From assembly GCA_025618425.1 (NCBI GenBank), contig CM046841.1, positions 9,430,654-9,494,653 of the forward strand: a stretch of 64,000 nucleotides of DNA, given 5' to 3'. This stretch comes from Heliocidaris tuberculata (taxonomy: Eukaryota; Echinodermata; Echinoidea; Camarodonta; Echinometridae). The notes under the pieces are model-generated. The model saw nothing but the letters and a program-made list of their open reading frames with translations, searched no databases and was not told the DNA's origin. Below, one piece after another: positions 24,340-37,361 of this stretch. The position numbers were made by a program, and so were the translations under genes. Position 1 is the stretch's first letter; each line of letters opens with the position of its first letter.

Positions 24340-25915
24340 CAACAAAATCAGAGCCTTTGCTGAGCTACAATGTCAAATACAATGAATAGTAAATTTTACA
24401 TGAGATACAAAAATACAACCTTCTGGAATCAAAATAAACAGACTTTCCTTTATTGTTAGTAACTTTTGAAAAGCTTTTAATAAACATGCCCAATTTTCCA
24501 TTCAACCATGTCCTTTATTCGAACTGCAGAATTCTATTTCAAACAAGCTGACAAAATTATGCACTGATCTAGAATAATATTGTTGAAATTCTTCAAGGAG
24601 GAACACCTGTATCGTTATGTCTGTTGTTCCACATCACAAACATACAGGTGGAATAATAAATCCCATAATACTAACCGTTAACCATAATAACAACAAATTC
24701 ATTTGGATTTTATCTGCTCATGAAGTTGCAAATAAAACGCATAAAATGCAATACAAATATCAATTATGATGTATTTGTTCCTGAATTTGACACTTCAGAT
24801 ATTCAGGCTTTACTTCACAATGATTTGAGCCATGAAAGAATTATGACACAAAGAGAAGTAAGAATTCTTGCACAGGCAGGAATTAAACTGTAATTGGCAA
24901 ATACTGACTTATAATACTGCAAAATGTTGATATCATACATGTATGTGATATTGTTTGATTGTCAAATATCTTTCATTGTGTTCCTGACATAAGAAGGCAA
25001 AAAGAAATCTTTATTAGATAACCATGCAGATTTAGAATCATATAATGAATACCCGGTATAAAATCTGTAGGATATGAACTTTGCAAAAACATTTATTGAA
25101 TCTAGTAGTATTAGTACTAAACATGAGGTTGATGTTAATTGTAACCATTCAGCAAGACATTAATGTCCTTAAAAAAATTATGGAAGGATATCATGAAATT
25201 CAAGGGGAGGCCAAGTTTAGTTAAAGCCTGCAACTATGGGACAGTCTATGAGTACAAAGAAGCCTCTGTGCTCTGCTTACTGTACAAGGTCCAATCTAAT
25301 GCCTGAAAAATAGTGAGACCGGAATCGAATCGTTGTTTTTGAAAAAACACCTTTTTATGGGCTCATCATCGATGATAAAACATCCTTTTCACAGGTCATC
25401 ACTAACTAGGCATGAATAGCAAACACAGGAAGGTGACATGGCCAGGGGGGCACCACTAAAGGGGGGTGCAGGGGAGTCAAAATGCCCCTTTCAAATTTTT
25501 TTTAGAAAATTTGAAAAATATTTTAATTCTTGTTTGCAAATTGCTGAATGTAACAGGATCAGCTTTTTCTCACTTTTTCTTTTCTTGTTTTGACAATAAC
25601 CAACGATTCCCCTTTGCTATCAACAAAGGTGTTGGAGCATTATGTCCTACAGTACATCCCTCCCCTTTCAAATTTTTCTAATGATGCCCTCACTGGATTG
25701 CCCTCCATATACATGTACATATAGCCTTTTGCTCAAGTGCATCAAAGGGACACCAATACTACCATTCAAATTCACACATCTATCCCTCGTAACCTTTTCA
25801 TACTCATACAGAAAGAAAAACAGGTCCATAACTCATCTGCTGAATACACTGTATAGAAAATGGTCACATTTCAATATACATGTACATGTAGTGTAAAAAA
25901 TCTGCAGCAAAATCG
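24340..25915. other. Intronic DNA, no gene seen
   Basis: G-rich words occur at 25443-25475. A CCCCTTTCAAATTTTT string is repeated at 25484 and 25663, suggesting a decayed inverted or direct repeat. Confidence 0.45.
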
Positions 25916-26165
25916 GATTGAAAGAGAGAAAGAGCAAAACAGAGACAAATGGATGAGAAAGAGAGAAATGAAGATAAAAACAAGAGAGAGAAAGCGCAAG
26001 AGTAAAAGAGATTAGTACTATAGGCCAACATGTACATGTAGATGGGAGAAAAAGAAAAAGAAAAAGAAAAGAGGAGAGAGAAGGCAGAAGAAAAAAGGGG
26101 AGAAAAAGGGGGAAAAAGAAGAGAGAGAGAGAGAGAGAGAGCGGGAGAAAAGGAGGACAGGAGAG
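25916..26165. repeat. Purine-rich (GA)n/(GAAA)n tract
   Basis: It is nearly all A and G, with a clean (GA)n at 26120-26141. The opposite strand gives spurious Ser/Leu/Phe-rich frames. Confidence 0.85.
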
Positions 26166-26669
26166 ACAGAGACCAAAGGCCATCGAGAGCTGTACACCAA
26201 ATGAATAGAGGAAATTAAGAAAACAACACTCTCTTTCATGAAATAAGTTAATTGCTACTTCTGGGACAAAATTGGTTTGTTTAAGTAGTCACTCTAAAAG
26301 CCAGTATACAGTGAATAGGCCTACAATATGTGTCTTTCTTATTGTTGACCAACCTTCAGCACTGGTCCAGCCTAAACTCCTACAGCACACCCATCCCAAA
26401 AATATTAGAAGACATCACTGGTATACCACAGGGAACCACAGAACAAGGTTTCAAATTTTCTTTCTTGCATATCCCTTACAATCTGCTCAGTAAGCTACAC
26501 ACCTGAGCATACATTGAAGTGGTTGCTAAGCAGCCAATACAGCTAATTAGAACAGTTGCACACCTGTGTGTGAGGAGCATCTTCAAGATGTATGATAATA
26601 TTGCTCTTGAGAACAGAACACCTGCAATCCAAGAGGTGTTTTGTTTATTCTTCACTGGTGATGATGTTG

Positions 26670-26890
26670 TGGTGTTGTGGTCTAGGGGGCTAGTGGACAT
26701 TGGAATGTGGATAAAATAGTTCACAGTTCGAGTCCCAGCCGTGGCATCAATATCCTTTGTCAAGGCATTAATCTACATAAATTTGCCAGTCTCTACCCAG
26801 GTGTAGTAAATGGGTATAAAACTCTCCTTTGAATGCTTGCAGTGCCTACAGACAGCTGGGCTAAAACAATTTTCACTGGAGAATGTTACA
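26670..26890 (+). mobile_element. tRNA-derived SINE
   Basis: GTGGTCTAGGGGGCTAGTGG and CAGTTCGAGTCCCAGCC act as A-box-like and B-box-like parts. The body has TTTGTCAAGGCATTAATCTA and TCTACCCAGGTG. Confidence 0.75.
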
Positions 26891-27319
26891 AACCCATTCA
26901 TTCATCATCTGGTTTGCCAAATGAAATCTGAATCTCATCAAATAAATGCATTTTGACAGTCATCTCTGACCCCCTAGTGCCAGCCATCCCCCAACCCCCT
27001 GCGCTGGTCCACCCTCCGGCCACCTCTGCCCCTGCTCTGACTGACACAGACACGGTAAATTTTCAGTAAGCATTGGGCTTTTTTGTATGGATAGTCTATG
27101 AATACATGTGCATACAGGCCTATGCTTTGTATGTTCTGTTCAAAATCTTCTAATGAAAATAAAATGATAACAGTGGATTCTTGTTTGAAGAACATATCCA
27201 TTACACCTGATGCTCTTGGTTTTCTAGTATTACAACCCCGCTAAAGCATGGCTGCACATTTCTAAGCACTACTCTAGCAATCAACAAATTTCTTTCTACC
27301 TAAATATACTTGTGTACCA

Positions 27320-27525
27320 CATATACTGCACCAGGGTGGGGAGAGGCAAATGTAGATAAATGTCTCATTAAAGGACATCTCTGCATTGGGATTCCAACTC
27401 CCCACCAGGGTGGGGAGAGGCAAATATAGATAAATGTCTCGTTAAAGGACATCTCTGTATTGGGATTCCAACTCCAAACCTTTCAACCACAAGTCAAGTG
27501 AAAAATAACCACTAAGTCTACACGG
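27320..27525 (-). mobile_element. SINE in reverse with a 74-bp internal tandem duplication
   Basis: The segment starting ACCAGGGTGGGGAGAGGCAA occurs twice in tandem (about 27331-27403 and 27404-27477) with only a few differences. In reverse, GGTTTGGAGTTGGAATCCC is the B-box-like part. Confidence 0.7.
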
Positions 27526-27529
27526 CACA

Positions 27530-29040
27530 TGTAGGCCGACATACTATGATGTACATGTGTATCCATTTACACTGTATATTCATGATTGCATTATCAAATA
27601 CTGGTACAAGGGAACACATGATACTACAGAACTCATTGGCATATAAATGTTCTCTTCAAAATGACAAAAACGGAACTTCCGTAGCATCCTTGTGAATCGT
27701 AATGCTGCGGCCCCTTGTCATGTCTAAGTGACAAAGTGTTTATTTACTGTATGTGTAGCTTCATGTACAGATGCAGTAGGTACCAGTATGCATTTTTTGC
27801 TTGTAAAAGGGGATGAATTGGTCAGTTTCCTTCACAAGGGTCAGTGTGGTAGAAGCTAATGCATTGTTCAATGACAGTTTGAGGGAGTTCATTAGATCAA
27901 GGGCTTGGTTGGTGCCGTTAACTTGTTTACAATGAAACTGACTTGATACATGGCTAATGAAATGAGTCAGATTCGTTTAAAATCCTCGGTCAGAGATCAG
28001 CTCAGTCCCTTTTCCAAATATGCCATCCATCATATTTCATTATTGTAAATTTCGAATGAAAATCTTCCCATTTTCTGCTTTCATTCATTCATTCAAATGA
28101 GGCAAAGGATGGAGTGTACATGAATGCTTTCACTTGAAGCCAGCTCCACATGTATTCTGTCCCTAGTCTAATTTCCAAATTCTGGTATAACTGTATTTTT
28201 TTACTTTGGGGGGGGGGGGGATGCCCATGTATTTTTAAGATTGTTTGTGGGAAACAGGGGGGTTTACTCAGGTCTACATTTTGAATGGACCAGTGTAAAA
28301 TGTTTCTTTTTTTGCTCAAGAGCCCATCTCTTCAATTTTTTTTTTAGAGGGGAGGGGGGTATTATCCTTAATGACAGTGAGATTTCCTCACTATGACCTT
28401 TTTTTTGTGTGTGTGTGTGTGTGTGTCTTTTTCTTCGAGGTTCCCAGGGCAATTTTGGAGCTTTCCAGAGCTACTGTATATGGCTCAGTGCTCCAGTGTA
28501 TTTTCCTTCACAGGACTGGAGACGAAGGAACATACATTACGATGATAGGAAGACCCTGTCCCACTTACGGAAGACCTTGAAACAGCTAACTGGGTTTCTA
28601 TTTCCTTAGAAAGGATACGACTATCAGCTGAAAAAACTATCTACATGTAAGACCTTGGGATCTACCTACTTTAGTCTGGTTTAACTTTTTAATCTCTTTT
28701 CAAACTTTATTCTTACATAACTATAACCAGGGCTCCACACTAACTTTTTTCGTAGAGATATCCAGACTGAAACTGGTCTGTATGCATGAACCCTTTTGTT
28801 CAAATGTCAAATTTCAAGATGTCCAGACTTCAATTTTGGGCCCAGCACCTGTTCGTGTTAAGCCTGCTTTTACTAATATATTATTTGAATACTCAAGCAC
28901 AATAAGCAGTCCAAATAACCTGTTAAACAGGACTTAATCTGCAACTGAGAACGGGAAAAAAAATAGTCTGGGGTTAAGGATAGTCCAGGATTAAGGATAG
29001 TACGGGGTTCAACAAATCAAGTGAAAAAAACGTGTTATAG
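27530..29040. other. Intronic DNA with simple repeats
   Basis: A G tract lies at 28209-28220 and a (TG)n run at 28407-28426. No gene is seen. Confidence 0.55.
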
Positions 29041-30420
29041 GAAATTCATCAATTTGTTGAAGTTCCAGCTCCGAATACCATGATCAATTCATCACCCATC
29101 TGTTGAGGGCGTCATTACTGTAAGTCAACATCTCTTTATCTAAACAGCAAAAAGAACTCTCCTAGACGCAACACAGATGAGAAGAAGTCTACACAGGATT
29201 GCTTCAATCATAATACAAAATACAGACCAACCTCAAGTCATTATGTATATGAAAGGTAATCAATAAAAATATGAAACTGAAAAGTGCTTTGACATCTACA
29301 AGATAATGTAGGCCTTATTCATATGGTCAAAAAAATTTGCTCATAACAAAAGTCTTTTTTTTTCCTTAAGATTTTTCATATCCTCTAAAAGGAAATTAAA
29401 AGGAAGATTGAAAGCAACAAAAAAAAGAATAATACCATACATACATGTATAATCAATTCAAGTTTTATCTGAGGGCGTCACTGAGTCAACATCGCTTTAT
29501 TCAAACACAAAGAACTCTCCTAGAAGCAAGGTGGACTAACAATTTGCAAAGAATCCTACAAAGAGTTGCTTAGACCAACCCACAATCATTTTCTGTATCA
29601 TTCAGCCATAATCAAGAAACTGCAAAGTTTTGTAAATGAATTTGATATCCTCTTACAGGAAATTCGAAGGGAGATGGAAAGATACAAAAAAAACTAATAA
29701 TACCATGATCAATTCATCTTCCATCTGAGGGTGTCACTGAGTCAACATACATGTATCTTTATCCAAAGAGCACAAAGAATTCTAAGGAGCAAGTGGGTGT
29801 ATCATTGTGTGAAGATATGTTTGACATATGTTGCTTCAATATAACCAATCAAAATTCACACAAAACACAAGGAATTTTCTGTAAAAGGAACAAAGGCAAA
29901 AAGGAGCATCACAAAATATGAAAAGATTGCTGTCATGAGAGATGTTTGTCACTGATCATTTCATTTGATCCAAAGGAAACACAAAAGAAGTTAGAGCATG
30001 ATTACCCATGATCAATTCGACTTTCATCTACGGGCGTCACTGAGTCAACATCTGTTTTTCCAAAGAGCACAAAGAACCCTTTGAAAGCAAGATGGTTTAT
30101 AATACTTGCACACGTATCTACCTGTACCTGTAGACAGCAATGTTTTAAAAGTTTCTTTCATACAAGTAATACTTTCTAATAAAAGGGGACTGGTTAAAGT
30201 TGTGCCAATTTAATGTGGTGGTTCAATGATTGATTTAGCTGTTATAAACAGAGGTTAAAAAAAAAAAAAAAAAAAAAAACATTACCATTTGAATTTCTGG
30301 TAACCCTGGAGCTAAAGTCACGTATGCGTAATACCTGCCAAACCAAGGTTCATTTAACTTTGTCCAAAGGGAACCACTGACTCAAACTTCTTTTCTGTCT
30401 GACAAGCACAAAGAGATCCA
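29041..30420. repeat. Five-unit degenerate tandem array with AP-1-like sites
   Basis: A block of about 95 bp recurs at 29085, 29452, 29702, 30008 and (poorly) 30350, spaced about 255-365 bp. It reads CCATGATCAATTCATC, CTGAGGGCGTCACTGAGTCA and then CCAAAGAGCACAAAGAA. Preceding AGGAAATT-AAAGG-AGAT words are shared too, so the unit is about 300 bp. Units 2, 3 and 4 keep TGAGTCA, unit 5 has TGACTCA, and unit 1 has TAAGTCA. Only unit 4 is open as a peptide on the minus strand, so a coding origin is unlikely. Confidence 0.7.
30240..30280. repeat. Poly(A) run
   Basis: Twenty-two A in a row lie at about 30259-30280, between array units 4 and 5. Confidence 0.85.
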
Positions 30421-30692
30421 GATGTGATTCCGTGGCTCATTGCAAATGGATAATAACCACAAATCTATTTGTTAGCAAGTGATTCATCCAATTGTTTCTT
30501 CTTATTGTAACTCTACAAGTCAAAAGTTCAGGGAAAATAGCACAGGTAGATTCTGTATGAAACAAAGAATCACTCATCATACCTTCTTGAAAATTTTCAC
30601 TATACAGTAATGCTTTACACATGTACATGTACATGTAACTCAGACTCTTAAATATGATCATAATTTCATCCTACATGTATTTCCTTCCTATG

Positions 30693-30920
30693 CAGGGCTC
30701 GACTTTATAACAGTGGCCCGGGTGCCAATGGCCACCTGAAACGGCGTCAGGCCACCTGAAACTGTCAGATCGGCGGCCTGGCTGGCCACAGAAGAAATAT
30801 AGTTGATACAAACAAATGTAATGTAGTATCCGGGCCACCTGAGAATCCGTTTGGCCACCTGGATCTCATGCTCAAGTGGCCCTGCTGGCCACCTTAAAAA
30901 AAAGGTTCGGGCAATCCCTG
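30693..30920 (-). mobile_element. Repeat family J, copy 2
   Basis: The ends CAGGGCTCGAC and, reversed, CAGGGATTGCC look like short inverted repeats. It is the reverse complement of 20425-20643 throughout, including the GGCCACCTGAAACGGCGTC block. Confidence 0.75.
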
Positions 30921-32157
30921 TAAGTATGACACTGCAAAGTCAGAATACATTTCCACACAATATTCATATCAAAATTTGAAATAATAGTTGTTTGAATCCA
31001 TGCAACAAGGTCTTAGAATAAACAAAATGTTAAATGCTTTTCTAACTTAATAACTCATGTATGTGTACAGGCCTACCCATTCTCCTTTATACATACATGT
31101 ACATGTAAGCTTAATAGTCATTTTGTTTGAGTAGAAACCGAAAAATAATACTCCTTTCAAACTCCCAATCTGAGCGAGTGCATAATAGGAACAGAATAAG
31201 AGCATTGCACATGTACATGTACGTGCTCAAAAAAAATAATGCTCTTATACATGTAATGCAGTTTTTAAAGTTTATGAACACTATTTTTATTGCTTAATGG
31301 ACATTATTTCCGTATGCCAAATAGGAGCATGGGTTCTGAAAGAGGTATAAGAGAAAGAGATTGGGGAAAGTTAGAAGAAGTTTAGCCAAGAACATGAAGA
31401 ATAAGAAAAATAAAATTCGGGGGGGGGGGGGGAGGGAGGATCTCCGACTGGCAACTCTGTCAAGTTCATGTACGTATGATATTATTGTAGGTATAAATCT
31501 CCATTTGTTCTGTAAAATAAAATTACTTAAAATATCCCTATTCTCAAGTTTTATGTCTCTATAGTCAGGATGGGACCTATCAAACCAAAGTTACCAAACC
31601 GAAGTTGAAAGGCGTCAAGACAGGGCAATAAGATGCATAAATCTTATGACACATTCGGTGACACTTCACACAAACAAAGGACAGCAAACATCCACACCAA
31701 CTCCTCAAAAGTCAGTCCAATTTAGAATCGGTTTATTTTGGGGTACAAACAAGTTTTGGTTGATTTGAGGTTAACCATGCTGTTTGTGAGATTGGATGCC
31801 ATTGTCTGAATACTCACTCTCCTTTTCCTGAGTGAGTCACTGAGGAACTCTTTGTCCATTGTCCTTTCCCCAGGCCCAGGCAGTATGTAGGCCTACATGT
31901 AGACCCAACAGCAAGAAGCTTGAAACTTCAAGTCTGGTTAGACTTTCAAACACAGCAAGAACAGCATTCCAACACAGAACTGTACAAGCAGGCCTACACA
32001 TAATTGTACATACATGTACACTGTATGTACAGTGTATGATGTACAAACAGAAGAAAGTGTACTTTCTAGGAAAAACAATGCTTGGTGATCCAGTGATAAT
32101 AAAATACCAGGGAGGTGTAAGTGATTTAGCTCCGGAGAGCTCTATACACATGTAATC
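30921..32157. other. Intronic DNA, ACATGTA words and a G tract
   Basis: Fourteen G lie at 31419-31432. ACATGTACATGTA runs lie near 31095 and 31210. No gene is seen. Confidence 0.5.
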
Positions 32158-32660
32158 TTAAAGGTATTAGATAGTTTTGGAAAGCCCTCAAAAACTTTTC
32201 GAGAGATTTCTTTGATTTTACTAAATAAATAGCAGGGTACTAACATAACTAAGATGCTGTGAAGTTTTTTCCTCCTCAAGTGAAATATTTATCGAATTAG
32301 AGGTGAAAAGAATAAAAATCCCTGGCCCAAAAAAGAGGGGATGTAAATTCGAACAACGGCCACACACATTACTCACACGAGGATTGCTGTGTGTTATAGA
32401 ATACGCTACACATAGTGCGAAGCGCTGGGTTTATTGTGTGGGGAACCTTCGGGTGGATATGGTCTCAACGTGAGGCAGTGAAAAACCGTTACCAAGCGTT
32501 TCTTACAGATATTTACACTAAAATTTGTTCGAAATCGTGAATGGAATGTTAAATAATCTCGTACATGTGCCTTATGATAAAAGGAGAATAGTATGTGACT
32601 ATGTTAGATAAGTTTCTTGCCAGTATGATTTTTGCTACCGACACTGTCTATGAGCTTTAA
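32158..32660 (+). mobile_element. TTAA element family B, copy 1
   Basis: It is bounded by TTAA on both sides, with ends TTAAAGGTA and, reversed, TTAAAGCTCATAGACAGT. The interior matches the reverse copy at 60924-61431 closely over its whole length, including GCGAAGCGCTGGGTTTAT. No transposase frame is present. Confidence 0.8.
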
Positions 32661-32664
32661 GCTT

Positions 32665-33120
32665 TGGAAATCTAAAAGATCTGGTTTAAATAATAAACAA
32701 TACATGTACATTAAAATTTCTGAACAAAAATTCACTTTTTTTATAGATAGCAAAATCAAAGAGAGCTCCTGTACACAATTTTCTTTTTTTTTTTTAAACT
32801 CTTTTATAATCCCTGCATATCAAAGCTACATTTGCCATGAGCTTGTTTGCTTGTTGTTCTACATGTGTATGTACATGTACCTCAAGGAGGAGTGCTAGAC
32901 ACAACCCGCAGAGGCCATAGCTATCAAAACTATAAGAGGCATATTAAAAACTGTTTTATGATCCTCATGTCACTACAAATGGGTGTCTGCTCCAGACAGC
33001 TGGGATATTGAAACTGCTCGGATCATACAGTGATTATCCATCATCTCGATGATGATTACATGTATGGTGAGAAAGAGCAACTTTTGGTCAAACTCTGTTT
33101 AAAAAAAAAAATACAGGATT
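32665..33120. other. Intronic DNA, no feature seen
   Basis: Only short A and T runs are visible. Confidence 0.5.
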
Positions 33121-33142
33121 CCCCCCCCCCCTCCACCCCCCC

Positions 33143-33184
<42 letters not shown>

Positions 33185-33400
33185 GCATCCATATTTCTCT
33201 CTTCTTCACTCCTCATCACTTTGTCAATACCAGATAGCCCAATTTCCTTCACACCATGCATCTTCTGCTTCTACTTCTCTCCCACCTCCCTCCTCCCCCC
33301 AACCTCCCTCTCCCCCCCCCCACCCCTTCCCTCCCCTCTACATATCCCCCTCCCATACCAACCTCCCCTTCCCCACCCTCTATATGGCTACTCTACATCT
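33121..33400. repeat. C tracts, (CT)n and C/T-rich DNA
   Basis: C runs lie at 33121-33143 and 33306-33322, and a clean (CT)n at 33146-33180. The proline-rich frames here are not genes. Confidence 0.85.
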
Positions 33401-35274
33401 ACATGTACATCATCTATAATTTGATGCTCCCCTCCTTTTATTTCCATCCATAACAGTCTACATACATGTACATGTTGTAAGAACATCATCAATGCACACT
33501 CTACATTTATTCAGTTGAAAACATGGGCCTACGTAAGGTATACATAAAGTCAAGATTAATTCACAAAATCTACATGTAATGTAGGTCTATACTTTCCTTT
33601 GAAAAGGTCCCTGTACAATAAATCAATCCAAATATTGGGGACCATTTCAAGCTGAAACTGGTGCTATTACAGTTTTACTTACCAATTCATAGGGGGTGGT
33701 CAGTCTAGACGAAAGAGATACGATCATGCTGTCTACTTTCACACTGCTTTAGACTACATCTATTTTGGTCAACACAACAATATTAATTTCCACTTTCCGG
33801 CATGGTGTGAATGACATTTCTCAGTTATTCCATCTAAATTTTATAAAGACTCTCCTCCCTCTCAAAGTGTAGGCCTACTAAAATGTGCATCCAGGCAGGG
33901 AGTTGTAACCCTAATCCAGGAGGTACTAGCCTAGTACCTCCTTGCCCTAATCCAGTAAAGATACACTGTAGCCCTACATGTACATGTACGTGTATCCCTC
34001 GCCTAAAAGTTGGAAATGAAAGGGAAAAAAACATGAGCTGATGGGTTATTTTCTAAAAATCTCTCAGAGAGAACCTATCCAGTTAATGATAAAAGACCTC
34101 TTGGAAGACAATTATTACGTTGCACCATTTTAAAAACAATTTTATGTGCACTTTTCTTCTGTTCTTCGTGCTTTCTTTTTCTTTTTTTTTTTTCAAGGAA
34201 TACCGTGTACAACTCTAGCAATATGTGATGACCTTGAAATCTTCAATTTGCTGGGGTGACCCGTAACCTCTTTGTCAAATGAAGTGTCCACAACCTGAAA
34301 TTGAATTTCAGATACCTTCAGTATCAATTTGACAAAAGTGCAAAGTGTTTCACATGGTCCTGACCGTGACACACAGAAGCTCTTTCTTTATTCATGGCTT
34401 TAGAACCACTCATTTGATTTGATTCAATCTGATGCCATCTTTTCCCCGTTTCATTCTTTCTGGTGCAATCTTTGAATGTGTGCGTCTTACAGCAGCCTTA
34501 CATGTACATGCAGGCATACAGTACATGTATCTTCCAAGTAGAGTTCAGAGATGATCAAGTGAGATCATTCAAAGTCATATCATTAGGCCAATTTTTACAA
34601 ATCTAAAAGGCCATGTGGTCTGTGGGGAGCTAAGGCAAATCAAAATAGTATTTTCATCTCCTGACACAATACCAAACCAGTTACAGTTTCTCTTGTATTC
34701 AAAAGGCATTGCCCGGACAATAGAGATCACTTCAAGTCTAACAATGTACCCAGGGGTCATAGTTCTGAACATTACACAAAAAGAGTAGCAAACAGGGGTA
34801 AGCTAATATCTTGCTTTCATGATCCGTGGGCAACCTCTGTTGTCCCAACCCATTCTCTTACACTTCCTGTGCCTTTTGAAAGAAAGCCAGCCATTCACAT
34901 CTAAACTATCACAGTGGTTCTGCATCATTCCCACATTGTCTGTAGCTTTTCTCTCCGTTGATCGCACCAGGTTTGCAACTATTCAGCGCAATAGTTTCTA
35001 CTTCTAGGGTTTCTTTGCAGCCTGCACAAAGTCCCAGATTAAAAAAGCAAATCAGGTTATTACGGCAGGTTGTAGACAAACAAGTGTGTTTAATGAACAA
35101 GAAGCACAGTGCAAATACATGTACATTCCTCTGCCACGACTGTAGCATCAAAAGCAAAAATGTCTGCAACTTCTTGAAACAATGTAGTATCCATCATATT
35201 GCCAGAGCATACAAAATTGCTAATCAAATTTGAGTTGTATGTACCTGGGGGCCAGTGAGCAATTACAATGTACA
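33401..35274. other. Intronic DNA with one short palindrome
   Basis: GGAGGTACTAG and CTAGTACCTCC form a perfect 23-nt palindrome at 33919-33941. The open frames at 34575-34772 and 34909-35169 (minus) match nothing I know. Confidence 0.5.
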
Positions 35275-35357
35275 TATTGTCCGCTGAGAGCCAGAAGGGC
35301 GTTAACTCTGTGTTAAAGTATAGAGTTAACGCCCTTCTGGCTCCAAACAGACGATAT
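35275..35357. mobile_element. Hairpin family K, copy 3
   Basis: GAGCCAGAAGGGCGTTAACT pairs perfectly with AGTTAACGCCCTTCTGGCTC across a short loop. This is the best preserved of the three copies. Confidence 0.75.
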
Positions 35358-35359
35358 AT

Positions 35360-36325
35360 CTCTGGTGAACTCTAAAAGAGCGCTGGCTTTAAAAAACAAA
35401 GAAATACATAAGTACTTTCTGTGCTGAAATCTCACTTTAAAAAAAAAAAAAAAGGTTATCTACATGTATGTAACACTGTTCATAGAATCATAGAATTTGG
35501 GTTAGAGTTGCAATTTACTAAGAACAAGAAGCCTTTATTAGGCTTCATTCTTCAGAGTTAAGTCAAGGAAAACTGGGGGGAAATGCCTTTGATATTGATT
35601 AAAGCATGCATGCACATGCTCATGTAGTCCCACTTCTTGAACACATGGACAATTTAAACAGACAGTACACATCGATGGGCAATAACACTAACGTGCACAC
35701 TGGTTGATCAAGCCAAACCATCCATTCTTTTCATATGTCTAAATACAAGACTACATGTATATGAACAGTGGGGGTTTCCGAGCGAAGGTTGAAAGACTGT
35801 CTGACTGTAGCAGGAGGTCTATTCACATCAAGGTGTTTTCTTATTGTAATACTTCTGATCAAATATGAATGACCCATATTTAACCTCCTTGATTCTATTT
35901 CAATCATATTGATGGTTATCTTACTCAAAGATAAACTTGATGTTTCTATCAATGAAGTTGTCTGGGGAATACTGTGTTTTGAACCTACATGTACACATGT
36001 AAGCATGTACAGGTACAGGTAGGATAAAATTGCTCAGGAAATCATGAATTTTTTTCTGGCATCACAGCAAATTTAATGTAATTCTCCCATGCATCCTTGT
36101 CATTGCGTGATAGTTTATTTCAGAGCTCATTGATATTTTACATCAGTTAACTAGCACAACGACATTGAGGCCATCTAGGAAATACTTTGGAAGCTCTTGA
36201 AAACTCAGGAAGTTTGCTGTGCCTGTAAGGGAATCTCACTTTCGCTTTAAAAACTAGAAAACAAATCCCAAATGGCTGTGAAAAAAAACCCAGTAATAAT
36301 TGCACCAATAACTTTAACTTTAATT
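35360..36325. other. Intronic DNA, no feature seen
   Basis: A poly(A) run lies at 35437-35453. Nothing else is recognisable. Confidence 0.5.
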
Positions 36326-36536
36326 TCATCATCACCACCAATCATCATGCATTATCATCTCAATTCATCACCATCACCATCTTCCTCATCATCACCATCA
36401 TCATCATCACCACCATCATAATCACCATCATCATCATCATCATCACAATCTGCCTCCTTCTCCCTCCTATCCCCTCCTACATGTACCCCCTCCTCCTTCA
36501 CTTCCTCCTCCTCCACCTCCTCATCATATCATCACC

Positions 36537-36567
<31 letters not shown>

Positions 36568-36628
36568 CAATCTGCCTCCTTCTCTACCTCCTCCTCGGCT
36601 CTACCTCATCATCATCACCACCACCACC

Positions 36629-36659
<31 letters not shown>

Positions 36660-36770
36660 CAATCTGCCTCCTTCTCCCTCCTATCCCCTCCCCCTCCACC
36701 TCCTCCTTCTCCTCCTCCTCCTCCTCCTCCTACTCATCATCACCACCATCATCACCACCATCTATTTTCT
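36326..36770. repeat. (ATC)n/(ACC)n and (CTC)n microsatellite
   Basis: A higher-order unit is visible: CATCATCATCACAATCTGCC followed by TCCTTCTC recurs at 36438, 36558 and 36647, so the microsatellite itself has been duplicated. The His-rich frame is an artefact. Confidence 0.88.
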
Positions 36771-37361
36771 TTCACACCAGTGACACCACACTTTCTAGTG
36801 AAATATGGAGCAAAAATGTTGAGGGAAAATTTCTTCGATATGAATAAAATGCAGTGACTAGATCTAGAGTCTACTGCATTACTGCTTTGTCAAATGTACA
36901 TGTACACAATCATTTGGTCAAAACAAGGATAACTCCTTGGTCAAAACTTGTCTTTATCTATTCTATGACTTCAAATTCAAGACACAATTTATAAAGGCTG
37001 AATGAAATACATGTACTTGTAGATTATTTATTTGCATGAAATTCCCATTCCAAATTAGACTTATCATTAACCAAATGTCTATAAACTAAAGTTTAGTATT
37101 TATAAAATGCAGAAACATGTCCTGAAATTGAAAAAAAAATGATCACGAATCAAGAGGACTCCAGAGGCAGAGTCCAGTCTTCAAAATCAAAGAACTGAAG
37201 AAGAGGCAAACATGATTCAGTTAGAAAGGTGAACAACTGTTTTAAGTTACAAGACCATCAGTGCAGTGACCACTCTAATTATTTTAGGCGACTACATACA
37301 GTCCACTGTCTTACTACAAACAAATCAAGCAAATCATAATAAAAGATAACACAATGTTTAA
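36771..37361. other. Intron start, no feature seen
   Basis: This is AT-rich sequence next to the exon 1 donor. Confidence 0.5.

Noticed and set aside
29041..30420. Tandem duplicated exons or a CRISPR-like array
   Set aside because: The units are too long and too diverged, frames are broken in four of five, and the spacers are not unique short sequences. A CRISPR array is not expected in an animal genome.
34575..35169. Minus-strand frames at 34575-34772 and 34909-35169 as possible peroxidasin exons
   Set aside because: The residues do not fit LRR, Ig, peroxidase or VWC patterns, and the donors and acceptors do not match the expected phase 2.
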